Shown here piece by piece: positions 35,880 to 45,340 of a DNA stretch of 64,000 bases. The stretch lies in contig NZ_CP009516.1 in assembly GCF_000970285.1 (NCBI RefSeq), positions 4,133,036 through 4,197,035 on the forward strand. The letters run 5' to 3'. The stretch is from Methanosarcina horonobensis HB-1 = JCM 15518 (GTDB taxonomy: Archaea; Halobacteriota; Methanosarcinia; Methanosarcinales; Methanosarcinaceae). The stretch's first letter is position 1. Every line of letters starts with the position of its first letter. The translations under genes were made by a program, and so were the position numbers. The notes under the pieces were generated by a model. That model saw nothing but the letters and a program-made list of their open reading frames with translations, searched no databases and was not told where the DNA came from.

Positions 35880-36611
35880 ATGAAAAACCGAGAAATCTAT
35901 GCTGAAATGCGCTGTATCCCGCCAGTGGTCTTGCGCGCTGACGGCAGGAATTTCAAAAATACACTTTCAGGCCTGGGTTTTGAAAAACCATACGATGAAA
36001 CCTTCGCCAGAGCTATGGCGGATACCGCTGAACTCTTCATGAGAAAAAGCGGTTTAAGCCCTCTTTTTGCCTATACTTTTTCAGATGAGATCAGTTTTCT
36101 GTTCACAGACCTTCCTTTTGACGGCAGGGTGGAAAAAATCGATTCTGTCGTGGCAAGCTTTCTTGGAAGCGCTCTTACAATAAGATTGCGGCTTGAAACC
36201 CCCATAGCCTTTGACTCCAGACTGGTGGCTCTTCAGAAAGAGGAAGTCCCTGAATATTTTCACTGGAGGCAACTGGAAGCCTGGCGCAACTTTGTCGTAT
36301 CATGGGGGTATTATGCCCTCAGAAACGCAGGTGTTGAGAAGGATGAAGCTGCAAAGCGTCTGAAAGGAAAAAAAGAATGGGAAATCCATGAGATGCTTTT
36401 TGAGAAAGGAATAAATCTTGCGGCACTTCCTGCCTGGCAAAGAAGAGGAATTATAATCTCTAAAAAAGAACATGAAATCTCAGGTTTTAATCCGATATCT
36501 GGCAAAGAAGTAGAGTCTCTGCGAAGAAAAATAACTCAGAACTGGGAAATTCCAAAATTCAAATCCGAAGAAGGAATAGCGTTTTTAGAGAAACTTATTA
36601 ATAGAAACTGA
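35880..36611 (+). CDS. thg1: tRNA(His) guanylyltransferase (Thg1-like)
   Basis: The 243-residue enzyme starts at ATG 35880 (MKNREIYAEM); TTG 35868 is possible. Metal ligands are in VLRADGRNFKN (D21, G22) and YTFSDEISFLF (D69, E70). Thg1 adds nucleotides 3' to 5', giving G-1 of tRNA-His or repairing 5' ends. In M. acetivorans the orthologue is known to contain an in-frame UAG (pyrrolysine); here the frame is open from start to TGA with no UAG. It is followed at 37 bp by tyrS. Confidence 0.92.
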   Translation: MKNREIYAEMRCIPPVVLRADGRNFKNTLSGLGFEKPYDETFARAMADTAELFMRKSGLSPLFAYTFSDEISFLFTDLPFDGRVEKIDSVVASFLGSALTIRLRLETPIAFDSRLVALQKEEVPEYFHWRQLEAWRNFVVSWGYYALRNAGVEKDEAAKRLKGKKEWEIHEMLFEKGINLAALPAWQRRGIIISKKEHEISGFNPISGKEVESLRRKITQNWEIPKFKSEEGIAFLEKLINRN

Positions 36612-36648
36612 GTTTTTCAGAGTAAGAAATAAAAGGAATGTAGATGCA

Positions 36649-37602
36649 ATGGACAGACTTGAGCTTATAAAAAGAAATGTTCAGGAAATTGTAACCGAAG
36701 AAGAACTGGAAGGACTCCTTAATAAAAAAGAAGCTCCCCGTGCTTATGTAGGATACGAGCCAAGCGGAAAAATCCACATGGGGCATGTCCTTACCGTAAA
36801 CAAGTTAATTGATTTGCAAAAAGCAGGGTTCAAGATTACTGTCCTGCTTGCAGATGTACACGCTTATCTTAACAAAAAAGGAACTCTGGAAGAAGTCAGG
36901 AAGATTGCAGACTACAACAGACGTTGCTTTATTGCTCTCGGGCTTGATGAAGAACTAACCGATTTCATTTACGGTTCAGATTTCCAGCTGGGAGCCGAAT
37001 ATATGTTAAACGTACTCAAACTCTCAAGAGCAGTAACTCTTAACAGGGCAAAGAGGAGTATGGACGAAGTCGGGCGCGCAATGGATGACCCTACGGTTTC
37101 TCAGATGGTTTACCCCCTGATGCAGTCTATTGACATTGCCATGCTTGAAGTGGATGTGGCAGTTGGAGGGATTGACCAGAGAAAGATCCATATGCTTGCC
37201 CGCGAAAACTTAAAGAGCCTCGGATTTGAAACTCCAATCTGTATTCACACTCCTATCCTCCTCGGGCTTGACGGAACCAAGATGGCTTCTTCAAAGGACA
37301 ATTATATTTCAGTAGATGATACGGAAGAGGAGATCTACAGGAAGTTCAAGAAAGCTTTCTGCAAGATGGGGGATGTGGAAGAAAACCCGATTCTCGCTCT
37401 TTTCCGTTATCACATCTTCCCAAGATACGAGACCATCATTATTGAAAGACCTGAGAAATTCGGTGGAAACCTTACCTACAACAGTTATGCTGAGATGGAA
37501 AGCGACTTTATAGAAGAAAAGGTCCACCCAATGGATCTCAAAAACTCAGCTGCAAAATATATAAATGAAATTCTGGACCCTGTTCGGAAAGTTCTTCTTT
37601 AA
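36649..37602 (+). CDS. tyrS: Tyrosyl-tRNA synthetase
   Basis: A 317-residue class I synthetase of archaeal type. The HIGH region is SGKIHMGHVLTVNKL, the tyrosine-site residues appear in AYVGYEPSG and QSIDIAMLEVDVAVGGIDQRK, and the KMSKS equivalent is DGTKMASSK. Length fits the archaeal enzymes that lack the bacterial S4 domain. It charges tRNA-Tyr. It is the last gene of the likely PRC-barrel/thg1/tyrS group. AAAGGA lies 10 bases upstream. Confidence 0.96.
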   Translation: MDRLELIKRNVQEIVTEEELEGLLNKKEAPRAYVGYEPSGKIHMGHVLTVNKLIDLQKAGFKITVLLADVHAYLNKKGTLEEVRKIADYNRRCFIALGLDEELTDFIYGSDFQLGAEYMLNVLKLSRAVTLNRAKRSMDEVGRAMDDPTVSQMVYPLMQSIDIAMLEVDVAVGGIDQRKIHMLARENLKSLGFETPICIHTPILLGLDGTKMASSKDNYISVDDTEEEIYRKFKKAFCKMGDVEENPILALFRYHIFPRYETIIIERPEKFGGNLTYNSYAEMESDFIEEKVHPMDLKNSAAKYINEILDPVRKVLL

Positions 37603-37776
37603 ATTCAGGAAGGGTAAAGCCCTTCCAAAAATCATAGGAATTCTGGGGTAAAGGCATATTCTTGAGGGGAGAGGGGAGCACTATTAAATAATGCATTAAG
37701 ATCCTGGATAAAATGTTATATAGCTATACTGCATAGAATATTTGGAGAGTTAGTTCAGAATTCCAGGGTGCTTTTT

Positions 37777-38949
37777 ATGAAATATATTTACCAGGACTCT
37801 ACGGAACTGCCTGTACAGAGGGATTTCATTGAGGATCTGAAGGCATTCATAGATATAACTGCTCGAGTAATTCCTCTGGAGAATTCTATCATAGAACTAA
37901 AGTGTAAACACAAAGAAGAGCTCCATAAATTGAACAATAGAATTATGGGAATGAACCTTTTTGAGGAAAAACTCAGCATACTGACCAAGAAATTAGCAGA
38001 TGATATAGGTACTGAGGATTTAACATCCTGTATTGACGCAATTCTGGTCACGTGCAGCGAAAATCTCGGGCGAAAGCGTGAGATTCTCGAAATCGAGTCC
38101 GGAAAAATTAAAAGCGGAGCCGCTCAGGAGTACCAGAAAATTGAGATCAAGGTCCTTGAGGTTCTCACCCCTTTTTTAATCTCGGGAATATACGGAGCAG
38201 AAAAGAGATTTGAGCTTTCCAGCAATACAAACGGAATTTCAGGAGTAATGGAAGGTTCGATTTCAGGTATGCAGTATTACTACAGACTCTGGTTTACAGA
38301 AGAGCTTCTGACAGTAGAGAAACTCATTGGTAGCCTGAGCCTGCCGGGCTGGACAAAAACAGGAATTTTGCGTAAAGAAGAGAAAATAAAAATGCAGGAT
38401 CTCTCCGAATTTCTCGTAAGCTCCCTTGAATATGACAGCGAGAAAAATATCCGTCTTATTCTTGAAAATAAAAAAGCGAATAGGAAGTTCAGAATAGAAG
38501 GCGGAGGGCTCAATTACTTTGTATACGAAGACGACAGAGAAATTACTGCGGACAAAGAACTTGGAGCTTTCATCGACATGACGGCTCTCGTTAAAATTCC
38601 GGAGAAAGTTCAGAACTACCTCAGGGCAAATATCCGGACTTATACCCTGTCAAAAGTTCTGCTTGACGAAGAGGATGCGGTTTCCACAAACCAGATTTTC
38701 GACTGCCTGAAAGTGATTGCTGAGCAGTACGGCGTGATCGTTCATGAGTGTCTGGCAAAAGGGCATAATAAAGAGGAAATTACCATCAAAATAGAAGAGG
38801 CCGACGGAACAAGAACCGAAAAGTATATCTCAAAGTCTGAAATGTACACCCGACTTTCTGATGTCGGCAGCGAAGGTGTTGAAATTGCCGAAATACTCGG
38901 CGTAGACAGCAGAGCTCAGATTAAAGACAGCAAATACCTGATTGTCTAA
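37777..38949 (+). CDS. Hypothetical protein with N-terminal coiled coil
   Basis: A 390-residue cytosolic protein, start ATG 37777 (MKYIYQDSTELPVQR) after GGTG. Not recognised. Residues 30-120 are charged and helical (ELKCKHKEELHKLNNRIMG), then a mixed domain with GISGVMEGSISGMQYYYRLWF, RKEEKIKMQDLSEFLVSS and DDREITADKEL. No membrane segment or signal peptide is seen. TATA-like TTATATAGC lies near 37711. It follows tyrS with its own promoter. Confidence 0.75.
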   Translation: MKYIYQDSTELPVQRDFIEDLKAFIDITARVIPLENSIIELKCKHKEELHKLNNRIMGMNLFEEKLSILTKKLADDIGTEDLTSCIDAILVTCSENLGRKREILEIESGKIKSGAAQEYQKIEIKVLEVLTPFLISGIYGAEKRFELSSNTNGISGVMEGSISGMQYYYRLWFTEELLTVEKLIGSLSLPGWTKTGILRKEEKIKMQDLSEFLVSSLEYDSEKNIRLILENKKANRKFRIEGGGLNYFVYEDDREITADKELGAFIDMTALVKIPEKVQNYLRANIRTYTLSKVLLDEEDAVSTNQIFDCLKVIAEQYGVIVHECLAKGHNKEEITIKIEEADGTRTEKYISKSEMYTRLSDVGSEGVEIAEILGVDSRAQIKDSKYLIV

Positions 38950-39437
38950 TTTATTTAAATTACTTTTCAGGTTATCTTTTTTTCAGGTTACCTTTTAGAT
39001 TTTTACTTCTTATATCAACGCGATATGTTTCTTTACTAAATTTTTATATTCATCGTTTTTGAGCCTTTTTTCTTTTTCTCTATTGTCCGTAAGGCTACGT
39101 AAGGTCATCTGTTCTGCAGAACAACTTTTTACTTGATATGTAAGATAGTGAGGAAAACTCACCAATAAGGAGAAAACATTTGTAGAGTTCGCTTTCCGAT
39201 AAGTAAAGTTTGGGGGAAAGGAATTGAGAGTGTAGAGCCTTAAATACAGGGCAGGAGAAGTAATATATCATACAAAGTAACCCTCGTGCAAGTATAAACC
39301 TTTTGCAGATGGAGTTTACTGAAATTATCCGAGAAGAAATTAAAAACGTAATTTCGATGATTTACAGCTACCTGTTAATAAACTACTGATGTACCAGACA
39401 TTTCCTTTATAGACATGTGGGGCGGAGGCTGCTTAAA
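38950..39437. other. Intergenic region with T-rich terminator and a palindrome
   Basis: T runs near 38965-39080 probably end the upstream gene. A perfect palindrome GTTCTGCAGAAC lies near 39110-39121. The rest up to the CARDB gene holds no gene. GGCGGAGG at 39421-39428 is its Shine-Dalgarno. Confidence 0.5.
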
Positions 39438-41657
39438 ATGAAAGGAAATTTTTTCCACTCTTTGGTTTACGTGTTGATAATAACGTTTATAATTTCTGGA
39501 ACTGCTCCTGTTATGGTTGCTGCAGATGAGGGTATACCTTCCGAAGGTGACGGAAATTCAACTACATTACTGCCTGACCTGATAATTAATGATCTTTCCT
39601 GGAGTCCGGCTAATCCAGAAACCGGAGAACAGGTAACTATCACAGCAACGGTAAAAAACCAGGGAGATGCAGCTTCAGGATCAACAAATATAGTTTTTTA
39701 CAGTAACGGAAACAATATAGGGCAAAGCTCAGTCCCTGAATTAGAAGCCGGAAACAGTGAAAAAGTAGATATCTCATGGAGCTCGGAAACTGAAGATACG
39801 GTGGAGATAAGTGCAAAGGTAGACGAAGCAAACTCAGTGGAAGAAAAAGATGAGAATAATAACGTCATAATTTCGGGCTCTATAACTTTCAAAAAAACAA
39901 AACTTCCAGACCTGATAATAAACAGTCTTGAACACTCTGCATATCCCACACCAGGAGACTTTCAGAGGATATATATAAGTATTAAGAACCAGGGAAGCGA
40001 GGCTTCACAAGAAACAAAACTATTGCTCTATATTGAGGGGGCTCCTGTCAGTGATTGGAATGTGCCCAGATTGTCTCAGGGAGAGAGCAGCTATTTTTCA
40101 TATGATAGGATTACATTACCTGGAGATTCTGTAGAAATAAAAGCCGTGGTTGATAAAGACAATTTGATCAGAGAGAGTGATGAAGAGAATAATGAAAAAA
40201 CAATTACCATGACAGTAGCAAGAGAGTTCCTTCCCGATCTCATAATCGAAGACCTTGTACCCGAATCAACTGAGGCTGAGAAAGGAAAAACTCTGAACCT
40301 TACCCTGAAAGTAAAGAACCAGGGAACAGCTTCCTCGGAAGAAGTTCTGGCAGAATACTATATTAACGGAACTGTCCAGCCTGATAAGATTCGCATTCCG
40401 GCTCTTTCAGAAAGAACAGGATCAAACATTACATTCTCTCTAACGCCGGATAGAGAAGGACAGATGGAAGTAAAAGTGATTATTCCCTCTGGAACATTCG
40501 TTCCTGAAAGTAATGAAGAGAACAATGTATTCACGAAAATCATAAATGTAAAAGTTATACGCCCGGACCTTGTAATAGAGTCACTTTTTTTAAACCCGGA
40601 AGTCCCAAAAATAAACGATAACATTACTTTCACAGTGTCAATAAAGAACAAAGGGCTCAAAGACTCGGCAAGCAGCGAGCTAAATTACTATATCAACGGG
40701 ACCAACGTAACTCACAGCGGTAAAGTGTCAGTGCCAGCGATTAATATCGGAGAAACCACAAAAGGTACATTCTACTGGACTCCCGAAGAAGAAGGAAGCT
40801 TGATTATGCATCTGGTAGCAGATGCAGGAAATGCTATACTTGAAGACGACGAAACAAATAATAAATTAATTAAAACTGTTAGTATCTCCAAACAAACCAC
40901 TTCCAGCAGTGGAGGGGGTTCAGGTTCCACTTCCAGCAGCACCAGCAGTAGCAGCATGGGGAGTGGTGTGTCCAAAGAGCCGGCCAGAAATGTAGAGGTT
41001 AAAGAGCTTGCTACAAGGAACATTATTAGTGGATACCATATAAAGTATGATTTCGCTAAAAATGTTACATGCGTCACATACATAGAGTTTGACTCAACGA
41101 AGACCTTTAAGAAAACGACAGCTACCGTAGAAGTTCTCAAGGAAAAATCCACTTTCGTTCAAAATAACCCTCCTGGGAGGGTATATAAGCAAATAAACAT
41201 ATGGGTAGGAAATAAAGGAGCAGGGCTTTCGGATTCCCATAAGAACGCTTATACAGGGTTCAAAGTCGACAAGGAATGGATAAAAAACAACAGTGTTAAC
41301 GAATCCAATATAGCCCTTCTCTGGTACGATAATAAATGGGAGCCTCTGAGAACCGAAAAAACAGGAGAAGATGATAACTACGTTTATTTCAGGGCAAAAA
41401 CATCCGGCTATTCTTGCTTTGCAATAAGTGAGTATACAGGAGAAAAGGGAACTGTAGAGGAATCCGGAGATGAAACGGGAATACAGGAAACCCTGAGAAG
41501 CTGGGATGGCGAAGGGAAAGCAATCCTGAGCAGCAGTGCAGAAAGAGAAGAAGGCATGGAAAAAAAGCCAATGGAGGCAGCTAAAACACTTATTGCGTTT
41601 TCTCTGCCGTTATTTGCATTCCTTGTAGGATATGCCGTGTTGAAGAAAAAGATCTGA
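39438..41657 (+). CDS. Surface protein with four CARDB domains and PGF-pre-PGF domain
   Basis: A 739-residue secreted protein; ATG 39438 is chosen because GGCGGAGG lies 9 bases before it. After a signal peptide come four CARDB-type Ig-like repeats, each beginning PDLIIxxL or PDLVIESL and ending DExNN, at about 45-150, 155-265, 270-375 and 380-485. A serine-rich linker (SSSGGGSGSTSSSTSSSS) follows, then a PGF-pre-PGF domain (RNIISGYHIKYDFAKNVTC...FRAKTSGYSCFAISEY) and a C-terminal TM helix. It is probably anchored in the membrane and displayed at the S-layer. The ligand is unknown. The C-terminus lacks an obvious PGF itself. Confidence 0.88.
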   Translation: MKGNFFHSLVYVLIITFIISGTAPVMVAADEGIPSEGDGNSTTLLPDLIINDLSWSPANPETGEQVTITATVKNQGDAASGSTNIVFYSNGNNIGQSSVPELEAGNSEKVDISWSSETEDTVEISAKVDEANSVEEKDENNNVIISGSITFKKTKLPDLIINSLEHSAYPTPGDFQRIYISIKNQGSEASQETKLLLYIEGAPVSDWNVPRLSQGESSYFSYDRITLPGDSVEIKAVVDKDNLIRESDEENNEKTITMTVAREFLPDLIIEDLVPESTEAEKGKTLNLTLKVKNQGTASSEEVLAEYYINGTVQPDKIRIPALSERTGSNITFSLTPDREGQMEVKVIIPSGTFVPESNEENNVFTKIINVKVIRPDLVIESLFLNPEVPKINDNITFTVSIKNKGLKDSASSELNYYINGTNVTHSGKVSVPAINIGETTKGTFYWTPEEEGSLIMHLVADAGNAILEDDETNNKLIKTVSISKQTTSSSGGGSGSTSSSTSSSSMGSGVSKEPARNVEVKELATRNIISGYHIKYDFAKNVTCVTYIEFDSTKTFKKTTATVEVLKEKSTFVQNNPPGRVYKQINIWVGNKGAGLSDSHKNAYTGFKVDKEWIKNNSVNESNIALLWYDNKWEPLRTEKTGEDDNYVYFRAKTSGYSCFAISEYTGEKGTVEESGDETGIQETLRSWDGEGKAILSSSAEREEGMEKKPMEAAKTLIAFSLPLFAFLVGYAVLKKKI

Positions 41658-41721
41658 AAAAGATTTTTTCTTTAACCCTATTTTTTTGTTACAAATCTTT
41701 AGTTTTTGACATCAAGTCTTT

Positions 41722-42078
41722 TCAGACAGCTTTTCTTGAAGCCAGAAGAGCTCCAATTACAGAGCCGATAATGCCTGTTATAGCAGTATGGGCTACAATG
41801 ATGATTGTTATTACGAAAGCAGAGGCTACTACAAATCCCCCAAGAACAGGAGCTTCACGCAACACGGCTCCGAGTACCCCTCCAAGAAGAAAGCCTGGGA
41901 TTATCATAAAAATCGTCATCAAGACTCCTGACTTGAGACCTCCTTCAAAGCCTCCATCTGCATAATAACCAGCCAGCAAGCCCCCAAGAAGAGGAGCTAT
42001 TGCATTTACGGCAGGAATAAAGTAAAAAATCAAAGTACAGACCATACCTATTAGTGCACCAGTTATGGTTCTACCCAT
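41722..42078 (-). CDS. DUF5518-type small membrane protein
   Basis: A 118-residue protein with three to four glycine-rich membrane helices: TGALIGMVCTLIFYFIPAV, LLGGLLAGYYADGGFEGGLK, SGVLMTIFMIIPGFLLGGVLG and ITIIIVAHTAITGIIGSVIGA. The GGLLAGYYADGG turn is typical of DUF5518 proteins, which are common in archaea and of unknown function. A ribosome site (GGGGGTATAAATA) precedes the ATG. Confidence 0.8.
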   Translation of the reverse strand: MGRTITGALIGMVCTLIFYFIPAVNAIAPLLGGLLAGYYADGGFEGGLKSGVLMTIFMIIPGFLLGGVLGAVLREAPVLGGFVVASAFVITIIIVAHTAITGIIGSVIGALLASRKAV

Positions 42079-42169
42079 TATTTATACCCCCATATTAAAG
42101 CAAGTTGAACAAGAAATTAATATAATTCGATTTAATAATTGATTAAATATATAGTTGAGCCCTTGTGAA

Positions 42170-42481
42170 TTACTTCCGAAAAGAAACAATTTTATTTTCA
42201 GATCCATGCACTTTTTCTCCAAACTTTAAAACTGAGCTTGCATAATCATTCTTAAGCTTGAGCCCGAGAAGAGAGGCGGCAAGAATAACAGAAACACTAT
42301 TTGCAGCAATTATTGCAGGGTCGTTTATCTGAATTCCATGAACCAGCCAGAGGGCCATGCCAGATGTTGAGCAAAACAGCATGAGAAGAGATACATCCTT
42401 TGTTGATTTCGTTTTCAGAGCTTTAATGAGCTGAGGGGCAAAAGCTATGGTTGTTAGGGCACCCGCAATGTAACCGATCAT
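42170..42481 (-). CDS. SemiSWEET-type transporter (PQ-loop)
   Basis: A 103-residue protein with one three-helix MtN3/PQ-loop unit: GYIAGALTTIAFAPQLIKALKT, KSTKDVSLLMLFCSTSGMALW, and PAIIAANSVSVILAASLLGLK. The PQ in FAPQ and KTKSTKDVS are family hallmarks. SemiSWEETs dimerise and let small sugars cross the membrane; the substrate here is unknown. The C-terminal 25 residues are a charged cytosolic tail. Monocistronic. Confidence 0.88.
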   Translation of the reverse strand: MIGYIAGALTTIAFAPQLIKALKTKSTKDVSLLMLFCSTSGMALWLVHGIQINDPAIIAANSVSVILAASLLGLKLKNDYASSVLKFGEKVHGSENKIVSFRK

Positions 42482-42644
42482 ATAAATTCACTCTCGAGAG
42501 TTTTAATTTGGCGCTGAGAAAAAGGCATCTTAGGGGGACTCTAGAATAATTATAATATAGTTAAGATCAGGATAGTAGTTAAACTTAGTGAAGAAACAGA
42601 ATCCTGATATAAGTGAGCACCCTAAACCTTTATGGGGATACATT

Positions 42645-43064
42645 ATGACAGAAAGTTGCCTTTTCTGCAAGATAATATCAGGAGAGATTCCTTCAGAGAG
42701 AGTATACGAAGACGATGCTGTTTATGCATTTCTTGACATTTACCCGGCAAGTGAAGGACATACGCTTGTGGCTCCCAGAAAGCACTTCAGCAAATTCACG
42801 GATATGGGCGCAGAGGATGTTGCCGTGCTCTTTGAAGCTGCAAGAAAAGTTACTGCTGCAGTTGAGAAAGCGTTTTCAGCAGAAGGATCTAATGTTGGAA
42901 TCAATAACGGGGAGGTAGCTGGGCAGGAAGTCCCCCATGTACATGTGCATGTTATTCCAAGGAAAAAAGGGGACGGAGGAAGGGGAATAAAATCAATCGT
43001 ATGGACAGAACCTGATAGGACCAATCTGAAAGAAGTTGCAGAAAAAATAAGAAAAAACCTGTGA
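42645..43064 (+). CDS. HIT family nucleotide hydrolase
   Basis: The 139-residue protein starts at ATG 42645 (MTESCLFCKIISGEIP) after GGGGAT; the longer upstream frame adds nothing family-like. The histidine triad is PHVHVHVIPRK, and CLFCKI with the downstream AYAFLDIYPASEGHTLV-like segment (AFLDIYPASEGHTLVAPRKH) is the usual HIT beginning. HIT proteins hydrolyse or transfer AMP from nucleotide phosphoramidates. It lies 190 bp upstream of the sulfur gene cluster. Confidence 0.92.
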   Translation: MTESCLFCKIISGEIPSERVYEDDAVYAFLDIYPASEGHTLVAPRKHFSKFTDMGAEDVAVLFEAARKVTAAVEKAFSAEGSNVGINNGEVAGQEVPHVHVHVIPRKKGDGGRGIKSIVWTEPDRTNLKEVAEKIRKNL

Positions 43065-43253
43065 GTGAAAAAACCTTGAGAAAAAATTCTACAGGCAAGA
43101 GGCATGGGATCAGCCGGATAGAAAAGAGGCAACTCCAGGATAACATTTTTAATACGAAACGATAATATATTTTTTGGAATATAGTGAACTTAAGGGAAGA
43201 AGGCATAATTATTTTGGAAATATTCCATTTCTCTTATTTCGGGGGTAAGAACA

Positions 43254-43481
43254 GTGGCAGAGCTGGAAATAGATGTTAGAGGGCAGACCTGCCCGGTCCC
43301 GCTGGTAGAGTGCAGAAAAGCGTTCAAAAAAGCCTCTCCAGGAGACCTTGTGATTGTAAAAGGTACGCATCCGGCATCAAAAAAAGAAATTCCCATGGCA
43401 TGCGAGGCAATGGGGCTTAAAGTGCTGGAGATCAAAGACAAAGAAGAAGGGAAAGAGTGGGAAATAAAGATCCGGAGGTAA
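43254..43481 (+). CDS. TusA/SirA-like sulfur carrier protein
   Basis: A 75-residue protein starting at GTG 43254, with GGGGGT seven bases upstream. The family motif RGQTCPVPLVECRKA has the sulfur-carrying cysteine at position 13 and the CPxP helix cap. TusA proteins accept persulfide sulfur from a cysteine desulfurase and pass it on. It is the first of four same-strand genes: TusA-like, DsrE-like, IscS-like, IscU-like. The DsrE-like start is 20 bp after its stop. Confidence 0.92.
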   Translation: MAELEIDVRGQTCPVPLVECRKAFKKASPGDLVIVKGTHPASKKEIPMACEAMGLKVLEIKDKEEGKEWEIKIRR

Positions 43482-43501
43482 AAACCGGAAAAGGAGTGGA
43501 A

Positions 43502-43921
43502 ATGGAGGAAAAGGCAGTCATTATCCTGCACAGTGGGGACATGGATAAAGTATACAGCGCACTTATAATTGCAAACGGAGCTCTGGCAATGGGTATGGAA
43601 GCCTCAATATACTTCACTTTCTGGGGGCTTATGAGGCTTAAAAAAGGAGAGCTCGAAAAAGGACCGCTTTCTAAAATGAACATGATGGGCGCCGGCAGGA
43701 AGATGGTCAAACAGAGGATGGAAAAAGCCCATGTTGCACCGCTTGAAAAGCTGATGAGCGATTTTAAAGAGCTTGGAGGAAAAATAATAGCCTGCGAAAT
43801 GACCATGGAAATAATGGGTATAGACAAAGAAGAAATTCGAACGGAATGGGTAGATGAATGGGGAGCTGTAGGTTCGTATATCCATGAAGCAAGGGATGCA
43901 ACTATAACTCTTTTTATCTGA
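43502..43921 (+). CDS. DsrE-family protein (DsrE2/peroxiredoxin-like)
   Basis: The 139-residue protein starts at ATG 43502 (MEEKAVIILHSGDMDKV), preceded by AAAGGAG; the upstream 15 codons overlap the tusA gene. The layout KVYSALIIANGALAMGMEASIYFTFWGL fits the DsrE2 group, and AHVAPLEKLMSDFKELGGKIIACEMTMEIMGI holds the usual conserved cysteine (in IIACEM). DsrE-type proteins exchange sulfur with TusA. Adjacent tusA and dsrE genes are a recurrent pair, so joint sulfur transfer is a good inference. Confidence 0.88.
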   Translation: MEEKAVIILHSGDMDKVYSALIIANGALAMGMEASIYFTFWGLMRLKKGELEKGPLSKMNMMGAGRKMVKQRMEKAHVAPLEKLMSDFKELGGKIIACEMTMEIMGIDKEEIRTEWVDEWGAVGSYIHEARDATITLFI

Positions 43922-44114
43922 TTCTGCGAGAGTTAGAAATTAAATCCAGCGCAATGATTCGAATTTCTTTTAAAATTTTGTTTTTCACCTGGAAACCCAT
44001 CATGTTTATTCCGACTAAAGGTTACTGGAGATTTAATTAAAGAGAATGAAAATTTGATTATGGGAATTAGAACTTTATCATATAATCTGAGGAGGGGAAA
44101 AAATATTTGAAAAT

Positions 44115-45269
44115 ATGATTTATCTTGACAATGCTGCATGCACACGGCTGGACGAGAGAGTGCTTGAAGCAATGACGCCCTACTTTTTTGATACTTATGC
44201 GGTAGCGACATCTGAGTTTGGCTATTCTATGGGCATTGATGCAAAAGAAGGGCTTGAGAACTCAAGGGAAGGTATAGCTTCACGGCTTGGTGCGGGTTCC
44301 GAAGAAATAATCTTTACTTCAGGGGATACGGAATCAAACAATATGGCACTTAAAGGAGTTGCCTGGGCTCTTAAAGAAAAGAAAGGAAAGCATATCATCG
44401 TCTCACAGATAGAAGATTTTCCTGTATTAAATACGGCAAAAGCCCTTCAGAAACAGGGCTTTGAAGCGACTTTTCTGGACGTTGACGGAGAAGGGTTTGC
44501 GGACCTTGAAGGGCTCAGGAAGTCCATTACAAAGGAAACTGTCCTTGTCTCGATCCAGCATGCCAATCAGGAAATAGGAACTGCCCAGGATCTGAAGGCT
44601 ATTTCTGAAATCTGTAAAGAAAAAGATGTGCTGTTGCATACAGATGCTACCCACAGTTTTACCCGGCTTCCCCTCAATGTGAAAGAACTGCCTGTTGACC
44701 TTGTGACAGTATCCGCCCACACAATTCACGGCCCCAGGGGAATAGGTGCGCTCTATATCCGGAAAGGCACTCCCATAACCAAATTCATGGACGGAGGTTT
44801 TCAGGAGTCCAACATGAGGGCAGGAATTGAAAATATACCGGGAGCTGTCGGGTTTGCAACGGCTGTAGAGCTCGTTACTGAAGATGAGACCAGACAGCTT
44901 GAAGCTATGAGGAACAGGGTAATTGACAGAGCCCTTTCCGAAATTCCGGATGTTACGTTAAACGGGAGCCGGGAGAAACGTCTGCCTCAGAATGCAAACC
45001 TGACTTTCCATTATGTGGAAGGGGAATCCGTAACCCTGCATATGGACATGCGAGGGTTTGCAGTGAGCACGGGTTCAGCCTGTTTTAGCCGTTCCCTTGA
45101 AGCCAGCCACGTTATACGAGGAATCGGAGGCGATCACGAAAGAGCTCACGGCTCTGTACGCTTCACTTTCGGACGCTATAACCAGATGGAAGATGCGGAT
45201 GCGGCAATTGATGCCATGAGTGAGGTTGTGGCAAGGCTCAGGGAAATTAGCCCGCTTGCAAGGAAATAA
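44115..45269 (+). CDS. Cysteine desulfurase homologue (IscS/NifS-like) lacking the PLP lysine
   Basis: A 384-residue class V aminotransferase-fold protein with IscS layout: YLDNAACTRLDERVLEAM, FTSGDTESNNMALKG, SIQHANQEIGTAQ (H149), LLHTDATHS (D177) and STGSACFSRSLEASHVIRGIG with the persulfide cysteine C323. The PLP-binding lysine, normally in SAHKxxGPKG, is threonine: VSAHTIHGPRGIGALY (codon ACA at 44721-44723, residue 203). The usual Gln three residues after Asp177 is His180. Classic PLP chemistry is therefore doubtful, although the sulfur-accepting cysteine remains. GGAGG lies 17 bases before the ATG, unusually far. iscU follows 71 bp later. Confidence 0.88.
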   Translation: MIYLDNAACTRLDERVLEAMTPYFFDTYAVATSEFGYSMGIDAKEGLENSREGIASRLGAGSEEIIFTSGDTESNNMALKGVAWALKEKKGKHIIVSQIEDFPVLNTAKALQKQGFEATFLDVDGEGFADLEGLRKSITKETVLVSIQHANQEIGTAQDLKAISEICKEKDVLLHTDATHSFTRLPLNVKELPVDLVTVSAHTIHGPRGIGALYIRKGTPITKFMDGGFQESNMRAGIENIPGAVGFATAVELVTEDETRQLEAMRNRVIDRALSEIPDVTLNGSREKRLPQNANLTFHYVEGESVTLHMDMRGFAVSTGSACFSRSLEASHVIRGIGGDHERAHGSVRFTFGRYNQMEDADAAIDAMSEVVARLREISPLARK

Positions 45270-45340
45270 TTGAACGGAAGGGAAAAGAGAGCGCGGAGAA
45301 AAGGCAACAGAAGAAGTAAGAAAAGAAGGAGAGAGCAGGA

